NCBI GenBank assembly: GCA_001768325.1 | Contig: MENQ01000019.1 | Coordinates: 48,862 to 112,861 of the forward strand | DNA from: Bacteroidetes bacterium GWC2_46_850 | GTDB taxonomy: Bacteria > Bacteroidota > Bacteroidia > Bacteroidales > Dysgonomonadaceae | DNA: 64,000 nt | Direction: 5' to 3' | Notes under the pieces: model-generated | What the model was told of the DNA's origin: nothing | What the model saw: the letters and a program-made list of their open reading frames with translations, nothing else | The model's database searches: none | Translations under genes and position numbers: made by a program | Part shown: positions 27,276 through 37,150 of the stretch, piece after piece | Layout of the letters: every line of letters begins with the position of its first letter | Position numbering within the stretch: the first letter of the stretch is position 1

Positions 27276-30128
27276 CTATTGCATGCAAAGGCAGGAAACC
27301 AGGTTCCGGTCACCGTAAGCATTGTCTACACGGGCTACATTCACCCAGAATTTATTTTCGGCCACAAAGGGTAACGGAAATGCGGCTTTGCTACGCGGGT
27401 ATGTGTGTCCCCATTCATCCGCCGTCACCTCATACTGAGGATGGGGTGCATTTACCAGCACATTATCCTCTTTTGTGTATTCACCCCTTGATACTTCAAT
27501 GATCTCTTCATGAATTTGATTCATGGTATCTACAAACCGATCCAGCTCCGCCAGACCCTCACTCTCGGTGGGTTCCACCATGAGGGTGCCATGGACAGGA
27601 AACGATAGTGTGGGCGCATGATAACCGTAGTCGATCAGCCGTTTTGCAATGTCTGTTTCGGTAATGCCCGACACCTCCTTCAATCCCCGGCAATCGAGGA
27701 TCAGTTCATGCCCCACCCTGCCGTTGGCGCCGCGATAGACAATGCCGTATGAATCGTTCAGCTTCTCGGCCAGGTAATTGGCACTGAGAATTGCAGCTCC
27801 GGTAGCCTCCTTTAATCCTTCGGCACCCATCATGCGAATGTAGGCATATGTAATCTCCAACACGCCGGCACTGCCGTATGCAGCTGCTGAAACCGTATTT
27901 TGGCTTGTTTCAAAGGTCACCGGATGGCCCGGAATGAAAGGAACGAGATGTTCCGCCACGCAGATGGGTCCCACACCCGGTCCGCCTCCACCATGGGGGA
28001 TGGCAAACGTCTTGTGCAGATTCAGGTGGCACACATCGGCACCAATGGTACCGGGATTGGTATATCCAACCTGTGCGTTCATGTTGGCACCATCCATATA
28101 CACCTGCCCTCCGGCATCATGAATAAGTCGGCACATTTCTCTGATTTCTGTCTCGAAGATACCATGTGTAGAAGGATAGGTGATCATGTATGCAGCCAGA
28201 TTGTCCCTATATTGTGCGATCTTGCTGCGCAAGTCATCCATATCTACATTTCCTTTCAGGTCGCTGGCCACTGTCACCGGTGTGAAGCCGGCCTGCACTG
28301 CACTGGCTGGGTTGGTGCCATGTGCCGATGCCGGAATCAGCACCACATTGCGATGTCTCTCACCTTTGCTTTCGAGATAAGCTCCAATGGTGATCAGTCC
28401 CGTATATTCACCTGCGGCTCCCGAATTGGACTGCAGGCTGGTGGCAGTAAAACCTGTAATCTCCGCCAGCATATCTTCCAGTTCGCCAATCATCTGTCTG
28501 TAGCCCATGGCCTGTTCCTCCGGAGCAAAGGGATGCATGCGCTGTAAGCCAGGCAGCCCCAACGGCAGCAGTTCCGATGCCGCATTCAGTTTCATCGTAC
28601 AGGAACCCAGCGAAATCATGGAATGAGCCAGTGAAATATCTTTCCGGTCCAGCCGCTTGATGTAGCGCATCAATTCGGTTTCGGTATGGTAACTGTTAAA
28701 GGTGGGATGCGTCAGAAAGTCTGATTTACGAAGCTGTGACTCCTTCAATGTGATTTTCTCGGGAAGGTCGTCAATCATGAACACCTTAGAACTACCTGCG
28801 GCCATGGCAAAAGCGGCCAGCAGCTCATGCACCTTATAGTCATTGGTCGTTTCATCTATGCTGAGGCCTATCTCTCCGCTGTTGAAATAACGCAGGTTGA
28901 TGGACCGCATCTCTGCATTCTCACGGATATCCTGCGCTGAAATACCATCAGGCAAAGCTATTTTCAGGGTGTCGAAGAAGCCTTTGTTCAGTTGTTTAAA
29001 ACCCATCTCTCTCAACTCATCGCTCACGTGGGAAGCAATGGAATGAATGCGGCGGGCAATCTCTTTCAGCCCTTGGGGGCCATGATAAACGGCATAAAAA
29101 GAGGACATGGTCGCCAGCAAAGCCTGTGCGGTACAGATGTTGGATGTAGCCTTTTCCCGTTTAATATGTTGTTCGCGTGTTTGCAGTGCCATGCGATAAG
29201 CTTCCTTGCCGTAAGCATCTTTCGAGATGCCGATGATGCGGCCCGGCATGGAACGTTTATACTCTTCCCGGGTAGCAAAGAAAGCAGCGGAAGGGCCTCC
29301 GTAAAACATGGGAACGCCAAAACGCTGACTGCTGCCGAAGGCAATATCGGCTCCCCACTCGCCGGGAGGTACGAGCATCACGAGAGCCATCAGGTCGGTC
29401 GCCACTGCGACCTTACAATCTGCCTTATGCGCTTTTTCTACCAGGTCGCGGTAGTCCTCCACGTTGCCATCCCCATCGGGGTATTGGAGAATCATCCCGA
29501 AACAGGGCTTATCGAAAGAAAAAGTTTTCCAATCCCCCACAAGCAGCTCTATACCTGAATAATACATGCGCGTCTGCAAAACGGCCAGCGTTTGGGGAAA
29601 AACCCGTTCGTCCACAAACAATGTTTCCACGTTGTTTTTCACCTGTTCGCGGCTGCGCAGTCCATACATCATGGTAGCCGCTTCAGCAGCAGCAGTGGCC
29701 TCATCGAGCAGCGAACTGTTGGACAGCGGCAATGCAGTTAGTTCGCTTACTACCGTCTGAAAGTTCAGCAATGCTTCCAGTCGCCCTTGTGATATTTCTG
29801 CCTGATAGGGGGTGTAAGAAGTATACCATACCGGATTTTCGAACACGTTGCGATAAATGGCTGCCGGAGTAATGGTATCGTACCAGCCCATACCTATGTA
29901 GGAGGTAAACACCTGATTCTGCGATGCAATGTGTCCAATCTCCTCGGCATATTCATATTCCGACAAAGGGGCCGGGAGTGATAAAGGTGCCGATAGGCGT
30001 ATGTCGGCCGGTATTGTCTGATCAATCAGTTCTTCCACAGAATTCAAACCGATCGAATTGAGCATAATCTGTTTATCGGCTTCGGTGAGTCCGACATGAC
30101 GATTTTTAAACTGTTCCATTTTCAACAT
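27276..30128 (-). CDS. gcvP: Glycine dehydrogenase (decarboxylating), P protein
   Basis: PLP enzyme of the glycine cleavage system: decarboxylates glycine and loads the aminomethyl group on GcvH. 950 aa, the full-length fused form (N-terminal and C-terminal halves). The PLP lysine is in HLNLHKTFAIPHGGGGPGVGP. The N-terminal half has YTPYQAEISQGRLEALLNFQT. gcvT and gcvH are not adjacent. A second ATG at 30119 (MEQFKNRHVG) is an equally good start. Intact. Confidence 0.95.
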   Translation of the reverse strand: MLKMEQFKNRHVGLTEADKQIMLNSIGLNSVEELIDQTIPADIRLSAPLSLPAPLSEYEYAEEIGHIASQNQVFTSYIGMGWYDTITPAAIYRNVFENPVWYTSYTPYQAEISQGRLEALLNFQTVVSELTALPLSNSSLLDEATAAAEAATMMYGLRSREQVKNNVETLFVDERVFPQTLAVLQTRMYYSGIELLVGDWKTFSFDKPCFGMILQYPDGDGNVEDYRDLVEKAHKADCKVAVATDLMALVMLVPPGEWGADIAFGSSQRFGVPMFYGGPSAAFFATREEYKRSMPGRIIGISKDAYGKEAYRMALQTREQHIKREKATSNICTAQALLATMSSFYAVYHGPQGLKEIARRIHSIASHVSDELREMGFKQLNKGFFDTLKIALPDGISAQDIRENAEMRSINLRYFNSGEIGLSIDETTNDYKVHELLAAFAMAAGSSKVFMIDDLPEKITLKESQLRKSDFLTHPTFNSYHTETELMRYIKRLDRKDISLAHSMISLGSCTMKLNAASELLPLGLPGLQRMHPFAPEEQAMGYRQMIGELEDMLAEITGFTATSLQSNSGAAGEYTGLITIGAYLESKGERHRNVVLIPASAHGTNPASAVQAGFTPVTVASDLKGNVDMDDLRSKIAQYRDNLAAYMITYPSTHGIFETEIREMCRLIHDAGGQVYMDGANMNAQVGYTNPGTIGADVCHLNLHKTFAIPHGGGGPGVGPICVAEHLVPFIPGHPVTFETSQNTVSAAAYGSAGVLEITYAYIRMMGAEGLKEATGAAILSANYLAEKLNDSYGIVYRGANGRVGHELILDCRGLKEVSGITETDIAKRLIDYGYHAPTLSFPVHGTLMVEPTESEGLAELDRFVDTMNQIHEEIIEVSRGEYTKEDNVLVNAPHPQYEVTADEWGHTYPRSKAAFPLPFVAENKFWVNVARVDNAYGDRNLVSCLCMQ

Positions 30129-30160
30129 AATGAACGATATGATTTTTTTTGATCTTCTGA

Positions 30161-30814
30161 TTATTGTCCGGTTCCGACAAAAGGATTATCCGCTTTCTCC
30201 TGACCGATGGTGGTCGCCGGACCGTGACCCGGATAAACCCTTGTTTCTGCCGGTAGTGTGAAAAGCTTTGTTTTTATACCTGTCGTCAGCGCATCAAAAT
30301 CTCCTCCTGCCAGGTCGGTACGTCCGATGCCTGAATGAAACAGCGCATCCCCACTGAGCAGCACATTTTCACTCTTGTTATAGAACACGATACTCCCCGG
30401 TGAATGTCCCGGCAGGTGAATCACCTCGAGTATCTGATTGCCAAATGCAATCTGATCACCTTCATCCAGATAACGGCCTATCTTGGGTCTGTAGTTCGTA
30501 TTTGTTGTTGGGAAGCCGAACATTTGCAGTTGTGCGGGAATATCATCCAAAAGAAATTCATCATCCCGGTGACAGGCCAGCGTAAGTTCAAACTGAGAGG
30601 CTACCGCATTCACGCCGAAAAGGTGATCGAAGTGCAGATGGGTGTTGAGGAGGTGTTTGATCACAAGATCGCGATCAAAAATATAATTAAACAGTATCTC
30701 CTTTTCATCCGCATAAAAGCAAGCTGCATCAATCACGACACACTCCTTTGTCGCATCGGAAAGTACGTATGTATTTACACCCAGTGGGTTGAATTCAAAT
30801 GTTTTAATCTTCAT
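30161..30814 (-). CDS. MBL-fold hydrolase, glyoxalase II-like (YcbL type)
   Basis: 217 aa from ATG 30814. Metal-binding HLHFDHLFG (T-H-x-H-x-D-H), a later GHSPGSIVFY, LLSGDALFHSGIGRTDL and the final VYPGHGPATTIGQEK form the complete di-metal site of the short, glyoxalase II-like class. Substrate unproven; a thioester hydrolase role is likely by family. Between gcvP and rsmG on the same strand. Confidence 0.88.
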   Translation of the reverse strand: MKIKTFEFNPLGVNTYVLSDATKECVVIDAACFYADEKEILFNYIFDRDLVIKHLLNTHLHFDHLFGVNAVASQFELTLACHRDDEFLLDDIPAQLQMFGFPTTNTNYRPKIGRYLDEGDQIAFGNQILEVIHLPGHSPGSIVFYNKSENVLLSGDALFHSGIGRTDLAGGDFDALTTGIKTKLFTLPAETRVYPGHGPATTIGQEKADNPFVGTGQ

Positions 30815-30896
30815 AGAAAGAGGTTGCAAGGGGATATTCAGGGCAAAAATAACACTTTCTTTTGGAATAATCCCGGTTTGGCTGCAGATAAAAAGA

Positions 30897-31520
30897 TCAG
30901 CTCAGGGAAACATATACCAGTTTCTTTGTTTGAAAAAAGGGTTCGGAAAAATAATCGGTTAGGGAGATTTCATCGGCAACTTTTTTATAGGGACGAATCT
31001 CAGCGGTGAGATCTCCCCCCTTCAGGCAGATGATGCCGTTGGGAAGGGCATTCATCTGATCTGTTGCGATATTTTTGCGGGTTACCCTGATAAGGTCCGG
31101 CAAGGGCATGACCGCCCTGCTTACGATGAAGTGAAACTTTCTCTTTTCATCCTCCACACGTGCATGCATCACCTCCACATTCGAAAGTCCGATCTCTTTC
31201 GCCACGGCCTCGGCCACCTTGATTTTTTTTCCGATGCTATCGAGTAACAGAAACTTTACACCGGGGAAAAAAATGGCCAGCGGTATCCCGGGAAATCCGC
31301 CCCCTGTGCCCACATCCATGATGCGGGTGCCCGGAATGAAAGAGATATACTTTGCGATGGCCAATGAATGCAGTACGTGGTGCGGGTACAGGTTGTCGAT
31401 ATCTTTCCGGGAAATCACATTGATCTTTGCATTCCAATCGGCATACAATCCCTGTAATGCATCGAACTGTTTTTTCTGTTCCGCCGTGATGGCCGGGAAA
31501 TAAGTTTCAATATCTTTCAC
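30897..31520 (-). CDS. rsmG: 16S rRNA (guanine527-N7)-methyltransferase
   Basis: Methylates G527 in the 530 loop of 16S rRNA. 207 aa. SAM motif MDVGTGGGFPGIPLAIFFP, followed by DSIGKKIKVAEAVAKEIGL and the HARVEDEKRKF...VSRAVMPL blocks typical of RsmG/GidB. Overlaps the upstream lipoprotein gene by 14 bases, so the pair is co-transcribed. Confidence 0.93.
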   Translation of the reverse strand: MKDIETYFPAITAEQKKQFDALQGLYADWNAKINVISRKDIDNLYPHHVLHSLAIAKYISFIPGTRIMDVGTGGGFPGIPLAIFFPGVKFLLLDSIGKKIKVAEAVAKEIGLSNVEVMHARVEDEKRKFHFIVSRAVMPLPDLIRVTRKNIATDQMNALPNGIICLKGGDLTAEIRPYKKVADEISLTDYFSEPFFQTKKLVYVSLS

Positions 31521-32418
31521 TGTAATCGGCCAGTTTGTGTATGATGGTGTTTTCTCTCAACAGGGAACGAATTGCGGCATAGGGAATAAATACCTCCGGG
31601 GCATCCAGCTGATAGGCTGAGTATTCACCTTTGTTGTATGTATAAGTGATTCCCTTCTCGTTCAACAGGAAGTTACGGTTTGGGATGATTTCCTGTATTC
31701 CGAAGAAACCGAGATCTTCCAGTTCGGAAATTGTTTTTACCTGATTCTGATCCAGCAAAGAAGTAATAATCAAGCTTTGCAGGGCTGCATCGTATCCGGC
31801 ATTGAAGATGTCATTCTCGGTAACCTGACTGCCATTGTTCACATTGATCACATAATTGCGGTATGAATTGTATGAGGTTGCTCCCCCCTTGTTGTTGGCT
31901 TGCTTCACCTGAAATGCAATGAGTCCGTAGCGGTTATAAACGATTGAATCGGAGAGATACTCATAATAGGAATAGAAAGTATCTTTCATTTCATGTTCAC
32001 TGTCGGAGACATCTATGCCGGGAATAAGGCCATTCAGCTCCATCATCTCTTGTGCGGTTTCGCTGTATGTACCGGCGTCGGCCCTGTAGTTTTCTATAAA
32101 ATTCTTTACATAAGCATTGACAGCGAGATCCGGGGCATGTCCTTCGTATGCTGTTCCGAGCACATGTTTTACGAAAATCCGTTGCAAGGTATCCACATTG
32201 GTCCTAGAACCGTTTACCGGAAAGACAAACGACACGCGTATGTCGCAGTAAGGTTTCGAGGTATCTCCTTCAAGATGAAATTTTTCATGCATCCTGATGG
32301 TATCAAAATCCACATTGTTCTCTGCCCGAAACGAACTGCGGCCAGCGTGATTGCATGCAATAAGCAACGTGGCCAAAGCGGTCAGCAAAAAAAGTGTTTT
32401 TGTCTTTCTTCTCTCCAT
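31507..32418 (-). CDS. DUF3298-type lipoprotein (paralogue of 5009-5863)
   Basis: 303 aa from ATG 32418 (the upstream extension begins at a TTG). The signal ends TLLIAC. The mature sequence follows the same plan as the lipoprotein at 5009-5863: CDIRVSFVFPVN, a helical middle, VKQANNKGGATSYNSYRNYVINVNNGSQVTENDIF, and an ENTI-type IPYAAIRSLL end. The GGAHG of the first protein is GGATS here. Anti-sigma-like or ligand-binding envelope function is inference. It runs into rsmG. Confidence 0.72.
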   Translation of the reverse strand: MERRKTKTLFLLTALATLLIACNHAGRSSFRAENNVDFDTIRMHEKFHLEGDTSKPYCDIRVSFVFPVNGSRTNVDTLQRIFVKHVLGTAYEGHAPDLAVNAYVKNFIENYRADAGTYSETAQEMMELNGLIPGIDVSDSEHEMKDTFYSYYEYLSDSIVYNRYGLIAFQVKQANNKGGATSYNSYRNYVINVNNGSQVTENDIFNAGYDAALQSLIITSLLDQNQVKTISELEDLGFFGIQEIIPNRNFLLNEKGITYTYNKGEYSAYQLDAPEVFIPYAAIRSLLRENTIIHKLADYSERY

Positions 32419-32482
32419 ACACCCACAAATAAAGGACAAAATTAAACATTTTATCGGGATATCTCTTCATTTGCGAAAAAAA

Positions 32483-33637
32483 TCAATACGCGTGGCCATC
32501 GGAATCCAGTTCTTCCATTCCCAGTTTCTTTTTTTCCAGTGCGCCCCATGCATAGATGATATAGGCAATGATAAACGGCACAAAGAGTGACACCACGGAC
32601 ATGGCTGTCAGCGTAAACTCACTCGATGAAGAATTCTCCAGGGTGAGCGAGCTCTGCAGATCGATGGAAGACGGGTAATAGGCCGTATTGTTCAAGCCGG
32701 CCACCAACAAAAGCATGGTCACTGTTACGACGGTTCCTGCACCGGCAAACCAGATACCTTTTTTAAACCGCTGATTAAAGGTTGTTTGAAAGATACCATA
32801 CAAGACGGCTACTACACCCAGAATGAAAAATGCCATGACCCAGGGCATCTCGATAAAGTTATAGAGGTATTTCTTATCCTCCAGTGAAACTACTTTGGTC
32901 ACAGGATCCACGGCATAACCCTCGGCAAGCAATGTCCATATCAGGAAAACCAGGAAGAACAACAGGAAAGGTATTCCGTTATAGAGTACGAACTTGCGTG
33001 ATCTTTTTTCCAGCACCTCATGACGCAGGCGATTCACGAAATAGAGGCTTGCCAGTGTGCGTGCCAGAAACAGCACGGCCAATCCCAGACATAGGTTCCG
33101 TAGGTTGGCCAGTGATTCCAGTCCGTGTAATGGATTTTGCCACTGGCTGATGACAAAGCCTGAACTGCCCAGACCGGCAATATTTCCCTTACCCACCGTA
33201 AACTCAGAGCCGGTAAAGAAAGTCGCAACCAGTACGCCCAACAAAAATGTACCCAGTACACCGTTCAGGAAGAGGAAAGCACGATACACGCCGGGGCCGA
33301 AAATATTTCCCGGCTTCGCCTGAAACTCATAGGAAACAGCCTGTAACACGAAGCAGAAGAGCAGGATCATCCAGGCCCAGTAAGCACCGCCGAAGCTGGT
33401 AGAATAAAACAGGGGAAAAGAAGCAAAGAAGGCACCACCAAACGTTACCAGCGTGGTAAATGTATATTCCCATTTTCGGCCGAGTGCATTTATCAGCAAC
33501 CTCTTTTCATCTTCTTGCCTGGCGAGGGACCCGAGCATCGACTGTCCACCCTGTACAAAGAGCAGGAAAACAAGCAGCCCTCCCAGGAGCGACATGATGA
33601 ACCACCAGTATTGTTGTAAAAATTCATATGTAATCAT
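32483..33637 (-). CDS. cydB: Cytochrome bd oxidase subunit II
   Basis: 384 aa integral membrane protein with about nine hydrophobic helices. CydB family features include the start YEFLQQYWWFIMSLLGGLLVFLLFVQGGQSML and the GxYRAF-type segment GPGVYRAFLFLNG. Lies 31 bases behind cydA and closes the operon. No cydX-like small frame was identified after it. Confidence 0.93.
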   Translation of the reverse strand: MITYEFLQQYWWFIMSLLGGLLVFLLFVQGGQSMLGSLARQEDEKRLLINALGRKWEYTFTTLVTFGGAFFASFPLFYSTSFGGAYWAWMILLFCFVLQAVSYEFQAKPGNIFGPGVYRAFLFLNGVLGTFLLGVLVATFFTGSEFTVGKGNIAGLGSSGFVISQWQNPLHGLESLANLRNLCLGLAVLFLARTLASLYFVNRLRHEVLEKRSRKFVLYNGIPFLLFFLVFLIWTLLAEGYAVDPVTKVVSLEDKKYLYNFIEMPWVMAFFILGVVAVLYGIFQTTFNQRFKKGIWFAGAGTVVTVTMLLLVAGLNNTAYYPSSIDLQSSLTLENSSSSEFTLTAMSVVSLFVPFIIAYIIYAWGALEKKKLGMEELDSDGHAY

Positions 33638-33668
33638 TGTACCATTATTTTAAACTGTGCAACATCTT

Positions 33669-35240
33669 TTATTGTCCGGTATGATCCGCCGGGGGAAGTG
33701 ATTCCGGACCTTTTTTTATCTGCTTCACCATGATGGTGGCCTCTGCAATGAGCAGACCGGTAAAAACCAATGAAAACAAGATAAAGGTGGTTATGATATT
33801 TCCGGCCGATACCGCCGAAGCAGAAACCTCCACGGGCATGATATCCTGAATGGTCCATGGCTGGCGACCCACTTCCGCAACGATCCACCCCAACTGACTG
33901 GCCAGGAAGGAAAGCGGAATGCTCCATAACGCCACATACTGCAACCACCGGGTGTTGTTCATTTTTTTCTTGTAGAGATAGTACAGCAGCACCACGAAAA
34001 GCAAAATGAAAAACATCCCGATCATCACCATCAGGTGAAAACTGTAAAAGGTGATCGGCACATGGGGAATCAGATCCGCTCCGGTCTCGAGATATCCGTA
34101 ACCAAAATGGGCATAGTTCTCCCTGAGAATTGCCTCATGGTCGGCTGCATCGGCCTCACGCCCATCCTTCATGGCCATCTGATAATCGGCCAGTGCCTGA
34201 ATGGCTTTTTCTCCCCGCACCTTACGTTCTTCAAAAGAGAGTGCCGTTGTCCCATCGGGAAGGGTATAACCACCCTCAATTATATCTTTCACGCCAGGCA
34301 CAAAAGCATTTATGTTGCGGTATCCCAGAAGAGACAAAAGCTTGGGTATTTCCACTTTGGCAATGTAGGGATTCACGTCGTCGTTGTATTCCTTCTTGGC
34401 AGGGTTCAACACACCAAAAGCCACCAGGCCGGTTCCTTCCTTACCCGTATATAATCCTTCCATGGCAGCCAGCTTCATCGGTTGTTTTTGTGCCACCTGA
34501 TAGGCGGAGCCATCACCGGTGACGGCAAGCATCACAAAACCGACCAGGCCCACAAGTGACGCGATTTTGATGCTTTGAATGGCAAATTCGACATGTCTCT
34601 TTTTTAGGAGATACCAGCCCGACACACCTGCCACGAAAGAGGCACCTACGGCCCAGCAGGAGAAAACAGCATGGAGAAACTTGTTGTAAGCTACAGGGGA
34701 AAGCGTTACTGCCCAGAAATCGACCATTTCATTGCGCACGGTATCGGGATTGAATTCCATTCCGATGGGGTATTGCATCCATGCGTTGGCAACCAGGATC
34801 CAGAAAGCAGACAGTGTGGCTCCCGTAAAGACAAGCCATGTAGAGAGCAGATGCGCTTTCCTGCTTACCCTGTTCCAGCCAAAAAACATGACGGTGACAA
34901 AGGTGGCTTCCAGAAAAAAAGCAATGATGCCTTCAATGGCCAGGGGAGCGCCAAAGATGTCGCCCACAAACCAGCTGTAATTCGACCAGTTTGTGCCGAA
35001 CTGAAACTCCAGAATAATCCCCGTGGCTATACCAATGGCAAAGTTGATACCGAAGATCTTTTGCCAGAACCGGGTTGTGACCTTCCACTTCTCATCACCT
35101 GTTTTTACATAGATGCTCTCCATGATGGCCATGATGAGCGCCAAGCCGATGGTAAGAGGGACAAAAATCCAGTGATAGCCGGCAGTGAGCGCGAACTGTC
35201 CTCTTGCCCAATTTACTGCAGATATACTTAATAGATCCAT
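33669..35240 (-). CDS. cydA: Cytochrome bd oxidase subunit I
   Basis: High-affinity quinol oxidase subunit carrying hemes b558, b595 and d. 523 aa. Seen: NWARGQFALTAGYHWIFVPLTIGLA with the early heme His, the periplasmic quinol loop, and the diagnostic AEVGRQPWTIQDIMPV. It lets an anaerobe respire or scavenge nanomolar oxygen. First gene of cydAB. Confidence 0.95.
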   Translation of the reverse strand: MDLLSISAVNWARGQFALTAGYHWIFVPLTIGLALIMAIMESIYVKTGDEKWKVTTRFWQKIFGINFAIGIATGIILEFQFGTNWSNYSWFVGDIFGAPLAIEGIIAFFLEATFVTVMFFGWNRVSRKAHLLSTWLVFTGATLSAFWILVANAWMQYPIGMEFNPDTVRNEMVDFWAVTLSPVAYNKFLHAVFSCWAVGASFVAGVSGWYLLKKRHVEFAIQSIKIASLVGLVGFVMLAVTGDGSAYQVAQKQPMKLAAMEGLYTGKEGTGLVAFGVLNPAKKEYNDDVNPYIAKVEIPKLLSLLGYRNINAFVPGVKDIIEGGYTLPDGTTALSFEERKVRGEKAIQALADYQMAMKDGREADAADHEAILRENYAHFGYGYLETGADLIPHVPITFYSFHLMVMIGMFFILLFVVLLYYLYKKKMNNTRWLQYVALWSIPLSFLASQLGWIVAEVGRQPWTIQDIMPVEVSASAVSAGNIITTFILFSLVFTGLLIAEATIMVKQIKKGPESLPPADHTGQ

Positions 35241-35355
35241 ATATTATTCAGATTATACTTGTTATTTTTGGATACTCTTCTTTCCGACGGAGTTATTAAC
35301 CGTTTTTCTGAAGATTTGTCGGTTTAGTTGTTGTGATTTTTTTTAAAATTTCCGT

Positions 35356-35664
35356 TCAGGCCTGACCTATTCCTCCAATGGGCGGCAAAAATCCGGGATC
35401 GGTTTGAAGACGGATGGTCCCATTTTGTTGTTCAAACTTATCGATATTCTCTTTCAGCGCCATGAATAGCCGTTTGGTGTGCTCCGGAGTCAGAATGATG
35501 CGTGACTTGACTTTCGCTTTGGGTACTCCCGGCACGATACGAATGAAATCGACGACGAACTCGGAAGTTGAATGTGAAATAACGGCCAGGTTTGAATAAA
35601 TGCCCTGCGCAATCTCATCACTCAACTCGATCTGGATCTCGTTATCCTGATTGATTTTTTCCAT
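35356..35664 (-). CDS. DUF3467 family protein
   Basis: 102 aa. Matches the DUF3467 pattern throughout: IQIELSDEIAQGIYSNLAVISHSTSEFVVDFIRIVPGVPKAKVKSRIILTPEHTKRLFMALKENI. A small cytoplasmic protein found widely in Bacteroidetes, function unknown. Stands alone between cydA and ald. Confidence 0.85.
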   Translation of the reverse strand: MEKINQDNEIQIELSDEIAQGIYSNLAVISHSTSEFVVDFIRIVPGVPKAKVKSRIILTPEHTKRLFMALKENIDKFEQQNGTIRLQTDPGFLPPIGGIGQA

Positions 35665-35802
35665 TATAACTGTGAATTAAATGTTATTTATAAATATTAT
35701 AAATAAGCCTGAACAAAGAAAATTAAATTTTCCTTATCTGCAAAAGAAAAGTCAGAGATTCTTGAAATTTTTCTTTAATTTATCGCCCGAAAAATAATCT
35801 GT

Positions 35803-36912
35803 TCAGCTTCTCCATTGCTTATATGATAAATTCAGTGAATCGGCAACTCCCTGAAAGACCACATCTCCCCGCACAACATTCAAGCCCTGCTTCAGATCGG
35901 GATGAGACAGGCAGGCACCCTCCCACCCTTTTTCAGCGAGCGTGATTACGTATGGCATGGTCGCGTTGGTGAGGGCACGCGTCGAAGTGATCGGTACGGC
36001 GCCCGGAATATTTGCCACGCAATAGTGAATGACTCCATCCACCACATACACAGGATCTTCATGTGTTGTCGGATGTGTGGTTTCAAAACAGCCACCCTGA
36101 TCGACCGACACATCGATGATCACGGTGCCGGGTGTCATCTCTTTCAGCATCTCCCGGGTTAGCAGATGGGGAGCCTTCATACCCACCTGCAGGGTTGCTC
36201 CGATAACCAGGTCGGCCGTCTTCACCAAATCGGAGATGGCAAATCGGGTGGAGTAAACCGTCTCCACGTTGGCGGGCATCACTTCTGACAAATAACGTAG
36301 CCTGTTCAAATTGATGTCCAGTATTTTCACATTGGCTCCCATTCCGGCAGCCATTAAAGCGGCATTGGAGCCCACGACACCTGCGCCGATGATGATCACA
36401 TCGGCCGGTTTTACACCCGGAACACCTCCCAACAGCACGCCCTTTCCACCTTGCGGTTTTTCAAGATATTTGGCTCCCTCCTGTACGGAGAGGCGTCCTG
36501 CCACCTCACTCATGGGGGTAAGCAGTGGTAAGGTCCCGTTTTGGTCTATTACAGTCTCATAGGCTATGCAAACGGCGCCGCTCCGCATCATGGCTTCCGT
36601 CAGTTTTTTATCGGATGCAAAGTGAAAGTAGGTAAACAGCACCTGATTTTCTCTGATCAGCGGGAATTCTCTTTCCTGCGGCTCCTTTACTTTTACGATC
36701 ATATCGGCACGCGCGTACACTTCCTCCATAGTGTCTACTAATTCAGCTCCTGCTTTGATGTAACGTTCATCGGGCAGGTTACTTTCAATGCCGGCATTCC
36801 TCTGTACGAATACGGTGTGACCTCTGCGTGTGAGTTCATACACGCCGGCGGGAGTCATTGCTACCCTCCCCTCCTGGATCTTAATCTCTTTGGGTATTCC
36901 TATGGTCATCAT
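35803..36912 (-). CDS. ald: Alanine dehydrogenase
   Basis: NAD-dependent interconversion of alanine with pyruvate and ammonia. 369 aa, typical. GIPKEIKIQEGRVAMTPAGV at the N-terminus, the catalytic stretch VKVKEPQEREFPL, and the Rossmann motif IIGAGVVGSNAALMAAGMGANVKILDIN. VDQGGCFETTHPTTHEDPVY holds the active-site Asp. Own promoter box upstream. Confidence 0.95.
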   Translation of the reverse strand: MMTIGIPKEIKIQEGRVAMTPAGVYELTRRGHTVFVQRNAGIESNLPDERYIKAGAELVDTMEEVYARADMIVKVKEPQEREFPLIRENQVLFTYFHFASDKKLTEAMMRSGAVCIAYETVIDQNGTLPLLTPMSEVAGRLSVQEGAKYLEKPQGGKGVLLGGVPGVKPADVIIIGAGVVGSNAALMAAGMGANVKILDINLNRLRYLSEVMPANVETVYSTRFAISDLVKTADLVIGATLQVGMKAPHLLTREMLKEMTPGTVIIDVSVDQGGCFETTHPTTHEDPVYVVDGVIHYCVANIPGAVPITSTRALTNATMPYVITLAEKGWEGACLSHPDLKQGLNVVRGDVVFQGVADSLNLSYKQWRS

Positions 36913-36957
36913 AATGAAGTAATTAGATATTTTTTAAATGAGCTGTAAGTGATAATA

Positions 36958-36965
36958 CAAAAATA
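36958..36965 (-). promoter_or_regulatory. -7 box for ald
   Basis: The minus strand reads TATTTTTG, 46 bases upstream of the start. Confidence 0.45.
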
Positions 36966-37079
36966 ACACAAAAAAAATAAAAATAACATCCTTCCTGTTA
37001 AAAAAAAACGATGCCGCATCTCTACACGGAACAAATGTTATCAATAAACATCGCCCGACAGGATAAAGTTGAAACATTT

Positions 37080-37110
37080 TTTGCAGTTTGCAGATTAAAT
37101 CGTATTTTTG
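37080..37110 (+). promoter_or_regulatory. Full -33/-7 promoter for the aldolase gene
   Basis: TTTG at 37080-37083 and TATTTTTG at 37103-37110 are separated by 19 bases, the textbook Bacteroidetes spacing. Confidence 0.65.
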
Positions 37111-37150
37111 TATGGTATTTAGATTATCGGAATATAAAATAATTTGCACA

